From Candidatus Gastranaerophilales bacterium (GTDB lineage Bacteria; Cyanobacteriota; Vampirovibrionia; Gastranaerophilales; Gastranaerophilaceae): a stretch of 16,980 nucleotides of DNA. Positions 6,436-12,776 of this stretch are shown one piece after another. Location of the stretch: the NCBI GenBank assembly GCA_003150395.1, contig QAMI01000040.1, forward strand, positions 1 to 16,980, written 5' to 3'. Every line of letters starts with the position of its first letter. Position 1 is the first letter of the stretch. Position numbers and translations under genes: made by a program. The notes under the pieces were generated by a model. The model was not told the DNA's origin. It made no database searches and saw only the letters and a list, made by a program, of their open reading frames with translations.

Positions 6436-6553
6436 CGGGACGTGGCAGGAGCCATTGTGCAAGTGCTTCCAAAGTAAACAATTAAAATTGTTTACGGCAG
6501 TTCCGTCGCGGAGCATGTGGAGCGAACGAAAGAGAGCCCCAAGCTGCGCAATG
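6436..6553 (+). repeat. tRNA-Pro derived hairpin unit D, with inverted D-arm fragment
   Basis: Starts CGGGACGTGGC like tRNA-Pro(GGG). It carries a 10-bp hairpin, GTAAACAATT (6474-6483) and AATTGTTTAC (6486-6495), whose core ACAAT/ATTGT is shared with units A and C. Near its end, CCAAGCTGCGC (6539-6549) is the exact reverse complement of the tRNA D-arm GCGCAGCTTGG. The outer arms CATTGTGCA (6453-6461) and TGCGCAATG (6545-6553) pair with one wobble. No complete tRNA can be folded. Confidence 0.5.
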
Positions 6554-6574
6554 ATAATTGAATAATTTAAAAAT

Positions 6575-6648
6575 CGGGACGTGGCGCAGCTTGGTAGCGT
6601 GCTACCTTGGGGTGGTAGAGGTCGCAGGTTCAAATCCTGTCGTTCCGA
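6575..6648 (+). tRNA. tRNA-Pro (anticodon GGG)
   Basis: 74-nt cloverleaf. The acceptor CGGGACG/CGTTCCG has one G-U, the D-stem is GCGC/GCGT (G-U), and the anticodon stem CTACC/GGTAG holds loop TTGGGGT, anticodon GGG. The T-arm is GCAGG-TTCAAAT-CCTGT, the discriminator is A and there is no encoded CCA. T6 follows the gene. With the CGG isoacceptor it makes a proline pair; a UGG tRNA is not in this window. Confidence 0.94.
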
Positions 6649-6729
6649 TTTTTTAATTATTGATATCATTGGATTTGAGTCTGTTCTCTAAATAAATATG
6701 TCCATTATGTGTCCATTTATTCATTTGCA

Positions 6730-7329
6730 TTAAATACTAATTATATTATGTTTTCTGATATCATCAAAGTATTTTATTACTTTACAAGGATTGCCAACTG
6801 CTATGCAATTATCCGGTATTGAACGGTTGACAACACTTCCTGCACCAATTATGCTATTTTTGCCAATAGTTACACCTGGAAGAATAATTGAGCCGCCCCC
6901 AATCCAGACGCCATCTTTAATTGTTACTGGATCAGCACAGGTTCTGTAATAAATAGGGTCACTAGAGTCTCTTTCATAAATGTACCGTTCTTCCGGTAAT
7001 ATAGGATGGTAAGAAGTATAAATTTGAATATTGGGTGCAAACATAATACAGCTGCCAATATTAATTTTTTCGTTATCAATAAAAATGCAATTAGGCCCAA
7101 CAATAACGTCATTACCGATAGAAATATTTTTGCCGTATTCGCAGTGGAAATGTTCACTTATTGAAACATTGGTTCCTATTGAGCCAAATAAATTTTCAAG
7201 TATTGAACGCTTATTTTTCTTGTCATCAAAATCAAGATGAGAATATTCTTTAAGCAATTTCCTTGCATTAGTTCGCATTTTAGACAGCTCCGGCGATAAC
7301 GTTTTTATGTATTTGTATTTTTTATGCAT
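6730..7329 (-). CDS. Sugar O-acetyltransferase (maltose/galactoside acetyltransferase-like)
   Basis: The 199-residue product has the N-terminal cap helices (LSPELSKMRTNARKLLKEYS) and left-handed beta-helix hexapeptide repeats (about 65-185: NISIGNDVIVGPNC, VTIKDGVWIGGGSIILPGVT, IGKNSIIGAGSVV) of the Maa/LacA/NodL family, which use acetyl-CoA. His108 in IYTSYHP matches the catalytic His of this family. The length is normal. The acceptor sugar cannot be read from sequence. AGGAG lies 6 nt before the ATG. It is downstream of recF on the same strand after a 65-bp AT-rich gap, with tRNA-Pro(GGG) beyond its 3' end. This could be a tRNA-adjacent accessory insertion, though I found no attachment repeat. 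Confidence 0.88.
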   Translation of the reverse strand: MHKKYKYIKTLSPELSKMRTNARKLLKEYSHLDFDDKKNKRSILENLFGSIGTNVSISEHFHCEYGKNISIGNDVIVGPNCIFIDNEKINIGSCIMFAPNIQIYTSYHPILPEERYIYERDSSDPIYYRTCADPVTIKDGVWIGGGSIILPGVTIGKNSIIGAGSVVNRSIPDNCIAVGNPCKVIKYFDDIRKHNIISI

Positions 7330-7394
7330 TGTTTTCTCCTAGATAAATTAGATAAATAATAATATTTATTTAATTAAATTCAAGCTTATAATTA

Positions 7395-8498
7395 TTAAAC
7401 AATCTGTCCGTCTTCAATCTTGTATATCTTAACCCCTTTTAAAAATTCGTTTTCAAATAACAGAGTGTCGACAGATGTTATAACAACCTGCGTCGCGTTT
7501 GAAATGGATTTTAGAAGATAATTTTGCCTGAGGTCATCAAGTTCTGCCAAAACATCATCAAGAAGCAATATTGGTTCATCACCTGTTTTTTCTGTGATTA
7601 TATCAAGTTCTGAAAGTTTCAGTGCAAGTACAACAGTTCTCTGCTGACCTTGAGATGCAAATTTTGTTGCTTCATTTTCGTTTATATAAAATATAATATC
7701 GTCACGATGAGGCCCGACACAGGCTTGTGCGCGCCGCAATTCTTCGGTTTTGCGTTCTTCAAGTTCTGAGCGAAATTTTTCTGCGATTTCCTCAAGGCTG
7801 GTTTCATCATCTAAAAACGAGCAGTCATAGATAAGTTTTAGTTTTTCTGTTTCACTTATAATCAGGTGTTTTTCACGTGCGATTTTTTCGATTTCAGCCA
7901 AAAATTTTTTTCTTAAATAAATTATATTGCTTCCGGTAATAGTCAATTGTTCATTTAAAACATCAAGCAGCGTTTCATCAAGCGGAGCGCCTTTTATAAG
8001 TTCTTTTAAGAAATTATTTTTTTGAATTCTGATTTTGTCATATTTTGAAAGCCTTTCATCATACGCCGGATAAATCTGAGAAATCGCTCTGTCAAGCCAA
8101 TCCCGTCTATCTGACGGGTTTCCGCGTAAAAGCAATAAATCATTTGTTGAAAAAAGAACGGTTTTTAGAACTTGTTTAAAATTTTTGGGAGTTGTTTTGA
8201 CTCCATTGACTTTTAAAATGCGAGTTTTTTCTTTTGAATATGAGTAATCAAGTTTAACAGAAGTATTTGCTTTAATAAGTTCGGTCTCAATTTGGGTTGC
8301 TTCTGCGTCAAAATTGATTATTTCAATATTATTTGAAGTTCGCGGGGATTTTAAGGTAGAAAGAAAGTAGATGCTTTCTAAAATATTAGTTTTCCCCTGA
8401 GCATTTTTGCCGATTATTAAAATTTTTTCGGAATTAAGATTAAGGGTTAAATCCTTGCAATTCCGGTAATTTGTCAGTTTTAACTCCAAAAGTCTCAT
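7395..8498 (-). CDS. recF: DNA replication and repair protein RecF
   Basis: RecF loads RecA at gaps through RecOR and is an SMC-like ATPase. From the chosen start MRLLELKLTNYRNC the product has 367 residues, the usual length. Visible are Walker A GKNAQGKT (30-37), the ABC-type signature FASQGQQRT, Walker B PILLLDDVLAELD and ITSVDT near the end. An ATG five codons further upstream (8513) is possible, but it would lie inside the -10 box. ATG 8498 follows TATAAT by exactly 6 nt and the protein start matches the family, so a leaderless start at 8498 is preferred. It is not next to dnaA or dnaN in this window. Confidence 0.95.
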   Translation of the reverse strand: MRLLELKLTNYRNCKDLTLNLNSEKILIIGKNAQGKTNILESIYFLSTLKSPRTSNNIEIINFDAEATQIETELIKANTSVKLDYSYSKEKTRILKVNGVKTTPKNFKQVLKTVLFSTNDLLLLRGNPSDRRDWLDRAISQIYPAYDERLSKYDKIRIQKNNFLKELIKGAPLDETLLDVLNEQLTITGSNIIYLRKKFLAEIEKIAREKHLIISETEKLKLIYDCSFLDDETSLEEIAEKFRSELEERKTEELRRAQACVGPHRDDIIFYINENEATKFASQGQQRTVVLALKLSELDIITEKTGDEPILLLDDVLAELDDLRQNYLLKSISNATQVVITSVDTLLFENEFLKGVKIYKIEDGQIV

Positions 8499-8510
8499 AA
8501 CAAAATTATA
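8496..8510 (-). promoter_or_regulatory. recF -10 box placed for leaderless initiation
   Basis: On the minus strand a perfect TATAAT (8505-8510) is followed by TTTGTT and then ATG (8498-8496). No purine-rich ribosome binding site precedes this ATG. The -35 is poor. Confidence 0.5.
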
Positions 8511-8541
8511 CATTAAACAAACGAGTTTTTGAAATTATCTA

Positions 8542-8570
8542 TTGTTAAAATCTAATAAGTAATGTAGAAT
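8542..8570 (+). promoter_or_regulatory. Promoter of the 83-aa gene / pilT operon
   Basis: -35 TTGTTA (8542-8547), 17-nt spacer, -10 TAGAAT (8565-8570). The predicted start near 8577 gives a leader of about 21 nt containing GAGGT. Divergent from recF. Confidence 0.5.
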
Positions 8571-8597
8571 TATTATTGTAGATAATAGAGGTACAGT

Positions 8598-8849
8598 ATG
8601 CTGCCAATCGTGTCAGAAGAAACTGCTGCAAAAGTTTTTTCGGAGATTTTTAAAGATATGCCGGAATGGCGTAAAAAAATGATTCACTATATAAAAGAGG
8701 AAAATCCGGAAATTAATACGGCAATTATAGAAGCTGCAAACAATACGGATTTAGATCCTAAAGCAGTTGCATTGGGAGCATATATGACATACACGTTATT
8801 GGAGCTTGCGATGAAAGAGGATGAAGCTCTTATAACGTTCAATGAATAA
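8598..8849 (+). CDS. Small hypothetical protein upstream of pilT
   Basis: 83 residues, acidic and predicted mostly helical (VSEETAAKVFSEIFKDMPEW, then DPKAVALGAYMTYTLLELAM). It has no signal peptide, no Cys and no motif I recognise. The start is supported by GAGGT 6 nt upstream. It shares the promoter at 8542-8570 with pilT, whose ATG lies 28 bp downstream, so the two are probably one transcript. A role linked to the pilus motor is possible by position only. Confidence 0.75.
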   Translation: MLPIVSEETAAKVFSEIFKDMPEWRKKMIHYIKEENPEINTAIIEAANNTDLDPKAVALGAYMTYTLLELAMKEDEALITFNE

Positions 8850-8877
8850 CTATGATAATTAAAGGCAGGTAAAGAAT

Positions 8878-9966
8878 ATGGTAATCGAAGAATTATTAGA
8901 AAAGCTTGTTAAAGACGGCGGAAGTGACTTGCATATTTCAAGTAACCTTCCTCCAGCAATAAGAGTTGACGGCAAGCTTACACGTGTGGACATGGAGCCG
9001 CTTACACCGGAAGAAGTTGAAAACTTGCTTTTTCCGATGCTTTCAAATGAACAAAGACGTACTTTGGAACAAAACTGGGAACTTGACTTTTCATATGGTA
9101 TTGAAGGCTTAAGCCGTTTCAGGGTTAACTTTTATAAAGACAAAGGCAACTATGCAGCAGCTTTCCGTACAATTACGGATAAAGTTCCGTCATTTGACCA
9201 GCTTGGTCTTCCTGATATCGTAAGAATTACCGCAGAAAAACCGCGCGGACTGATTCTTGTAACAGGCCCTACTGGTTCAGGTAAATCAACAACTCTTGCC
9301 GCTATGATTGACTATATTAATGATACCAAAGCTGAACATATTCTTACAATTGAAGACCCGATAGAATTTGTGCATACGTCAAAGAAAAGTATAGTTCACC
9401 AGCGCGAATTGGGTATGGATACAAGAAGTTTTGCAAATGCTCTTAAATCAGCACTCCGTGAAGACCCTGATATTATTCTGGTCGGTGAAATGCGTGACCA
9501 TGAAACCATTTCTTTGGCATTAACAGCCGCTGAAACAGGTCACTTGGTCTTCGGAACACTTCACACCTCATCAGCTTCACAAACAATCGACCGTATTATC
9601 GACGTATTCCCGGAAGGTCAGCAGCAACAGATTCGTGTTCAGCTTGCAAACTCACTTGTTGCAGTATTTGCACAAACTCTTATTCCGAAAGTTCTTCCAA
9701 ACGGACAGAAAAAAGGCCGTGTAATGGCTCAGGAAATCATGATTGTAACACCTGCAATTGCAAACCTCGTCAGAGAAAGTAAAGCGGCACAGATTTATTC
9801 AACAATTCAGATGAACACTGGTGTCGGCATGCAGACTCTTGAAATGGCACTTGCAAAACATTATAAAGCTGGTGTTATTACACTTGAAGACGCTTTATCA
9901 AAAACGTCTCGTCCGGATGAATTCAAGCGTATGATTGATATGCAATCGCAAATGTCAGCTTCTTAA
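8878..9966 (+). CDS. pilT: Type IV pilus retraction ATPase PilT
   Basis: PilT is the hexameric cytoplasmic ATPase that powers pilus retraction and twitching. The 362-residue product has the N-terminal PAS-like half (DLHISSNLPPAIRVDGKL), Walker A GPTGSGKST (130-138), the Asp box around TIEDPIEF (157-164), Walker B DPDIILVGEMRD (196-207), the His box GHLVFGTLHT (221-230) and the PilT-specific AIRNLIRE-like motif AIANLVRE (293-300). That last motif separates it from the extension ATPase PilB. Length and motifs are complete. The start has AGGCAGG upstream. An intrinsic terminator follows at 9986-10019. No other pilus assembly gene is adjacent; a pseudopilin gene lies about 5 kb upstream. Confidence 0.96.
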   Translation: MVIEELLEKLVKDGGSDLHISSNLPPAIRVDGKLTRVDMEPLTPEEVENLLFPMLSNEQRRTLEQNWELDFSYGIEGLSRFRVNFYKDKGNYAAAFRTITDKVPSFDQLGLPDIVRITAEKPRGLILVTGPTGSGKSTTLAAMIDYINDTKAEHILTIEDPIEFVHTSKKSIVHQRELGMDTRSFANALKSALREDPDIILVGEMRDHETISLALTAAETGHLVFGTLHTSSASQTIDRIIDVFPEGQQQQIRVQLANSLVAVFAQTLIPKVLPNGQKKGRVMAQEIMIVTPAIANLVRESKAAQIYSTIQMNTGVGMQTLEMALAKHYKAGVITLEDALSKTSRPDEFKRMIDMQSQMSAS

Positions 9967-9985
9967 AATTTATCATATAAATTAT

Positions 9986-10019
9986 AAAAGGCCGTAATTT
10001 TTAAATTGCGGCTTTTTTT
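9986..10019 (+). terminator. Intrinsic terminator of the pilT operon
   Basis: GCCGTAATTT (9991-10000) pairs with AAATTGCGGC (10003-10012) with one G-U, followed by T7 (10013-10019) and preceded by A residues that extend the stem. Confidence 0.85.
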
Positions 10020-10087
10020 GTCTTAAAGATTTTGTTTGTGTTAAAATTTAAATATAGTGTTATGGAACTGAAAAAGGAAATTAAATT

Positions 10088-11587
10088 ATGGCACAAGAAA
10101 TAACAAATGAGCCGAATTCGGCTAGAGAACAAATCAGACAAACTCGTATTCAAAAGCTGGCGGATTTGGCTGATAAAGGTGTAAATCCGTATCCGTATTC
10201 ATTTGATAAAAATACTGATGCTGCCGATTTGCAAGAGAAATACAAAGATCTTGAACCGGGAGTTGAAACAGAGGATGAATATTCTGTTGCCGGTCGTGTA
10301 ATGGCAATCCGTAATACAGGGATGTTTATTGATCTTATGGATTCAACAGGAAAAATACAGATTTTTTCTCACAAAGAAAATTTGCCAGAAGATCAGATGA
10401 AAATTTTAAAACTTGTTGATATTGGTGATATTGTAGGATTTACCGGAACAATAAGAAGAACTCCGCGTGGAGAATTGTCAATTAAAACAACCGCGTTGAA
10501 GATGCTTTCAAAATCACTTCTTCCTCTTCCGGAAAAACACCATGGTTTAACAGATACTGAAACCCGTTACCGTCAGCGTTACGTGGATTTGATTGTGAAC
10601 GAAGATGTGAGAAAAACTTTCAAAGCAAGGAGCATGATTATTCAAAAAATCCGTGAATATCTTGCAAAAGAAGGTTTTATGGAAGTCGAAACTCCGACTT
10701 TGCAAACAATGGCATCAGGTGCGAATGCAAGACCTTTCACGACGCATCACAATGCGCTTGAAATGGATTTGACTTTGAGAATTGCTCTGGAGTTGTATTT
10801 GAAAAGACTTATTGTCGGCGGTGTTTCAGAAAGAGTATTTGAAATCGGTAAATGCTTTAGAAATGAAGGCATAGACACCCGTCACAATCCTGAATTCACT
10901 ATGATTGAACTTTATCAGGCATATGCTGATTATAATGATATGATGACTTTGACTGAAAACATGGTTGCCTATGTTGCGCAGGAAGTTCTTGGCACTATGA
11001 AGATTAAATATGGCGAACATGAGATTGATTTGACACCTCCTTGGGATAGAAAGACAATGCTTGGCTCTATTAAAGAAGCTACAGGTATTGATTTTCTTGA
11101 AATTTACAGCCCTCAGCAGGCAATTGAAACTGCCAGAAAGCTTAATGTCCATGTTGAAGATACAATGAACTGGGGACAAGTAGTTGAGGCTGTTTTTGAA
11201 GAAAAAATCGAACCGGGCTTAATACAACCTTGTCACATCATTGATTATCCGCGTGAAATTTCTCCGCTGGCAAAAGTTCACCGTGACAACGAACGTTTGA
11301 CCGAGCGTTTTGAAACCCGCGTAAACGGATGGGAAATAGCAAATGCCTTCTCGGAACTTACAGACCCGATTGACCAGAGAATGAGATTTGAGGCTCAGGC
11401 TCAAGCTAAGGCAAACGGTGATGAAGAAGCAATGGATATTGACGAAGACTTTATCTGCGCGCTTGAATACGGCATGCCTCCGACAGGCGGTATGGGAATG
11501 GGCATCGACCGTTTGGTAATGCTTTTGACAGATTCACCTTCAATCAGAGACGTAATCGCGTTCCCGACTTTGAAGAAAAGAAGCTAG
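10088..11587 (+). CDS. lysS: Lysyl-tRNA synthetase, class II
   Basis: Charges tRNA-Lys with lysine through lysyl-adenylate. The 499-residue protein has the N-terminal OB-fold anticodon-binding domain (about 65-140: VAGRVMAIRNTGMFIDLMD), then the class II catalytic core. Motif 2 is FEIGKCFRNEGIDTRHNPEF (251-270) with the adjacent TMIELYQAYADY. Motif 3 is GMGMGIDRLVMLL near the C-terminus, preceded by ALEYGMPPTGG. The length is typical. AAGGA lies about 10 nt before the ATG. A possible -10 TATAGT is at 10053-10058, with no convincing -35. It stands between the pilT terminator and its own terminator, so it is probably monocistronic. Confidence 0.97.
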   Translation: MAQEITNEPNSAREQIRQTRIQKLADLADKGVNPYPYSFDKNTDAADLQEKYKDLEPGVETEDEYSVAGRVMAIRNTGMFIDLMDSTGKIQIFSHKENLPEDQMKILKLVDIGDIVGFTGTIRRTPRGELSIKTTALKMLSKSLLPLPEKHHGLTDTETRYRQRYVDLIVNEDVRKTFKARSMIIQKIREYLAKEGFMEVETPTLQTMASGANARPFTTHHNALEMDLTLRIALELYLKRLIVGGVSERVFEIGKCFRNEGIDTRHNPEFTMIELYQAYADYNDMMTLTENMVAYVAQEVLGTMKIKYGEHEIDLTPPWDRKTMLGSIKEATGIDFLEIYSPQQAIETARKLNVHVEDTMNWGQVVEAVFEEKIEPGLIQPCHIIDYPREISPLAKVHRDNERLTERFETRVNGWEIANAFSELTDPIDQRMRFEAQAQAKANGDEEAMDIDEDFICALEYGMPPTGGMGMGIDRLVMLLTDSPSIRDVIAFPTLKKRS

Positions 11588-11605
11588 AATTCGATTCAGT
11601 TATAA

Positions 11606-11638
11606 AAAAAGAGCCATCTGTTACAGACGGCTCTTTTT
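11606..11638. terminator. Bidirectional intrinsic terminator (lysS / maf)
   Basis: AAAAAGAGCC (11606-11615) pairs with GGCTCTTTTT (11629-11638), with an inner TCTG-TTA-CAGA helix. U-runs exist on both strands; it lies between the convergent lysS and maf. Confidence 0.9.
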
Positions 11639-11654
11639 ATGTCTGCAAGTTTTT

Positions 11655-12221
11655 TTATAATTTGATTGCGAGCATTTCTTCTACAGTATTTCCGCAAAGT
11701 CCTACAATATTCTCAAAACTTCCCTCATAACCTTTAATGTAGCCTGACGGCATTTCCTGAATTCCATATGAACCTGCTTTATCAAATGGCTTGAAATTTT
11801 TCAAATAGAATTCTATCTGATTGTCGGTAAGTTTTTCAAATTCCACCGTGCTTGTAACTGAGCGGACAGTTTCATTTTTTGTTTCGCTGTTAATAATCGC
11901 GATTCCTGTGACGACAAAATGTTTGCGGCCGGAAAGATTTTGTAGCATGTTAAATGCATCATCATAATCTTTTGGCTTGCCTAAAATTTTTCCGTCTAAA
12001 ACCACAACTGTGTCTGCTCCGAGTATTACAGAAGGCTCTTCTACAAGCGGAAGCACGCCGCGAGCTTTGTTTAAGGCTAAACCCTCTACAAAAGCGTAAG
12101 AAAAAGCCGTCACTGAATGATCTTCCTGATACGGTGACGGTACTGTTTTAAACTCTATATTATGTTGTCTTAAAATATCCGCCCTTCTTGGTGAAGAAGA
12201 AGCTAAGATTATTTTCCCCAT
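11655..12221 (-). CDS. maf: Maf-family nucleoside triphosphate pyrophosphatase
   Basis: Maf proteins hydrolyse dTTP/UTP or modified nucleotides to the monophosphate and are linked to house-cleaning and septum control. The 188-residue product has the N-terminal loop ILASSSPRRADILRQ, the catalytic-Asp motif GADTVVVLDGKILGKPKD, an SGRKHFVVTG-type stretch and FDKAGSYGIQ near the C-terminus, all in family order. It is probably the YhdE-like dTTP/UTP type, though the subtype is not certain. The ribosome binding site GAGGT, 7 nt from the ATG, is inside the 3' arm of a perfect 15-bp hairpin (12226-12267). That suggests translational control or coupling to the upstream 80-aa gene. Confidence 0.94.
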   Translation of the reverse strand: MGKIILASSSPRRADILRQHNIEFKTVPSPYQEDHSVTAFSYAFVEGLALNKARGVLPLVEEPSVILGADTVVVLDGKILGKPKDYDDAFNMLQNLSGRKHFVVTGIAIINSETKNETVRSVTSTVEFEKLTDNQIEFYLKNFKPFDKAGSYGIQEMPSGYIKGYEGSFENIVGLCGNTVEEMLAIKL

Positions 12222-12225
12222 TGTT

Positions 12226-12267
12226 TATACCTCTTTTTTCTTTATTTTACCTGAAAAAAGAGGTATA
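12226..12267 (-). promoter_or_regulatory. Perfect 15-bp hairpin over the maf ribosome binding site
   Basis: TATACCTCTTTTTTC (12226-12240) and GAAAAAAGAGGTATA (12253-12267) are perfectly complementary around a 12-nt loop. On the minus strand the second arm contains AGAGG, the maf Shine-Dalgarno. No U-run follows the hairpin, so it is a poor terminator for the upstream gene and a better candidate for ribosome-site masking. Confidence 0.6.
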
Positions 12268-12275
12268 GCAAACTT

Positions 12276-12518
12276 TTAATACTGCGCGGCAGGGGATTTT
12301 TGATATTTTGCCGTGCGGGCATTAATTGCATAGCATGCAATGTTTAATTTTTGTTTTAAAAGCATCATATTTCGTGACATGCTTGCGTAATCATTCATTG
12401 CACTCATCATTTTATGAGGGTCAACCATTGATTCCATGTTGTCATGGTTATCTACTTTTTCTTCAGCGTATTTTTTGACTAACAGTTGGTCAATATAGTC
12501 TTCAGCACCTATTGCCAT
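12276..12518 (-). CDS. Met-rich small hypothetical protein
   Basis: 80 residues with about ten Met (KMMSAMNDYASMSRNMMLL), predicted helical, with no signal peptide and a single Cys. I do not recognise the family. The start is well supported by GGGAGG 7 nt before the ATG. Upstream lies an inverted repeat GGGATAT-N10-ATATCCC (12572-12595). The maf gene follows after 54 bp on the same strand, so co-transcription through the 12226-12267 hairpin is likely. Positions 12519-12737 otherwise hold only regulatory sequence shared with the divergent U32 gene. Confidence 0.7.
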   Translation of the reverse strand: MAIGAEDYIDQLLVKKYAEEKVDNHDNMESMVDPHKMMSAMNDYASMSRNMMLLKQKLNIACYAINARTAKYQKSPAAQY

Positions 12519-12626
12519 ACGTGTCCTCCCTATGAAATTTTCCTATTAATGTTGTGTGTGAGATTTCCGCGGGATATCTTCCTTAAAATATCCCATATAT
12601 TCCTTATATATCTATTAAGTATTTTA

Positions 12627-12725
12627 TTCCCGAAAAATTGCCCGAATTTGATTAAATGTTAAGAAATATTACTTGAAGTCTACGCGTATTCACTTTCCCA
12701 AAAAGCATGGCCTATTCCCAAAAGG
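12627..12725. repeat. Three TTCCCrAAAA motifs in the U32 upstream region
   Basis: TTCCCGAAAAA (12627-12637), TTCCCAAAAAG (12695-12705) and TTCCCAAAAGG (12715-12725) lie in the same orientation. The last two are exactly 20 bp apart, about two helical turns, and just upstream of the U32 -35 box. They could be a binding site for an activator. Confidence 0.35.
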
Positions 12726-12737
12726 TTTTTTGTGGTA

Positions 12738-12776
12738 TTGGACTTTGGTGCCAAATTTAGATATAATAATCGTATG
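12738..12776 (+). promoter_or_regulatory. U32 gene promoter, probably leaderless
   Basis: -35 TTGGAC (12738-12743), 18-nt spacer, perfect -10 TATAAT (12762-12767), then AATCGT and ATG 12774. The predicted start of transcription coincides with the ATG. No Shine-Dalgarno exists. Confidence 0.65.

Noticed and set aside
6062..6669. Overlapping minus-strand open frames with peptides such as GMTGFEPAAPATRTRCATKLRY and ERQDLNLRPLPPQGSTLPSC
   Set aside because: They are antisense translations of the two tRNA-Pro genes and their copies, a common annotation artefact; no ribosome site or protein-like family.
6575..7329. Genomic island at tRNA-Pro carrying the acetyltransferase
   Set aside because: No integrase and no direct repeat of the tRNA 3' end was found beyond the tRNA genes themselves.
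12732..12773. GTG start of the U32 gene giving 14 extra residues
   Set aside because: It lies upstream of the -35 box of the obvious promoter and lacks a ribosome site.
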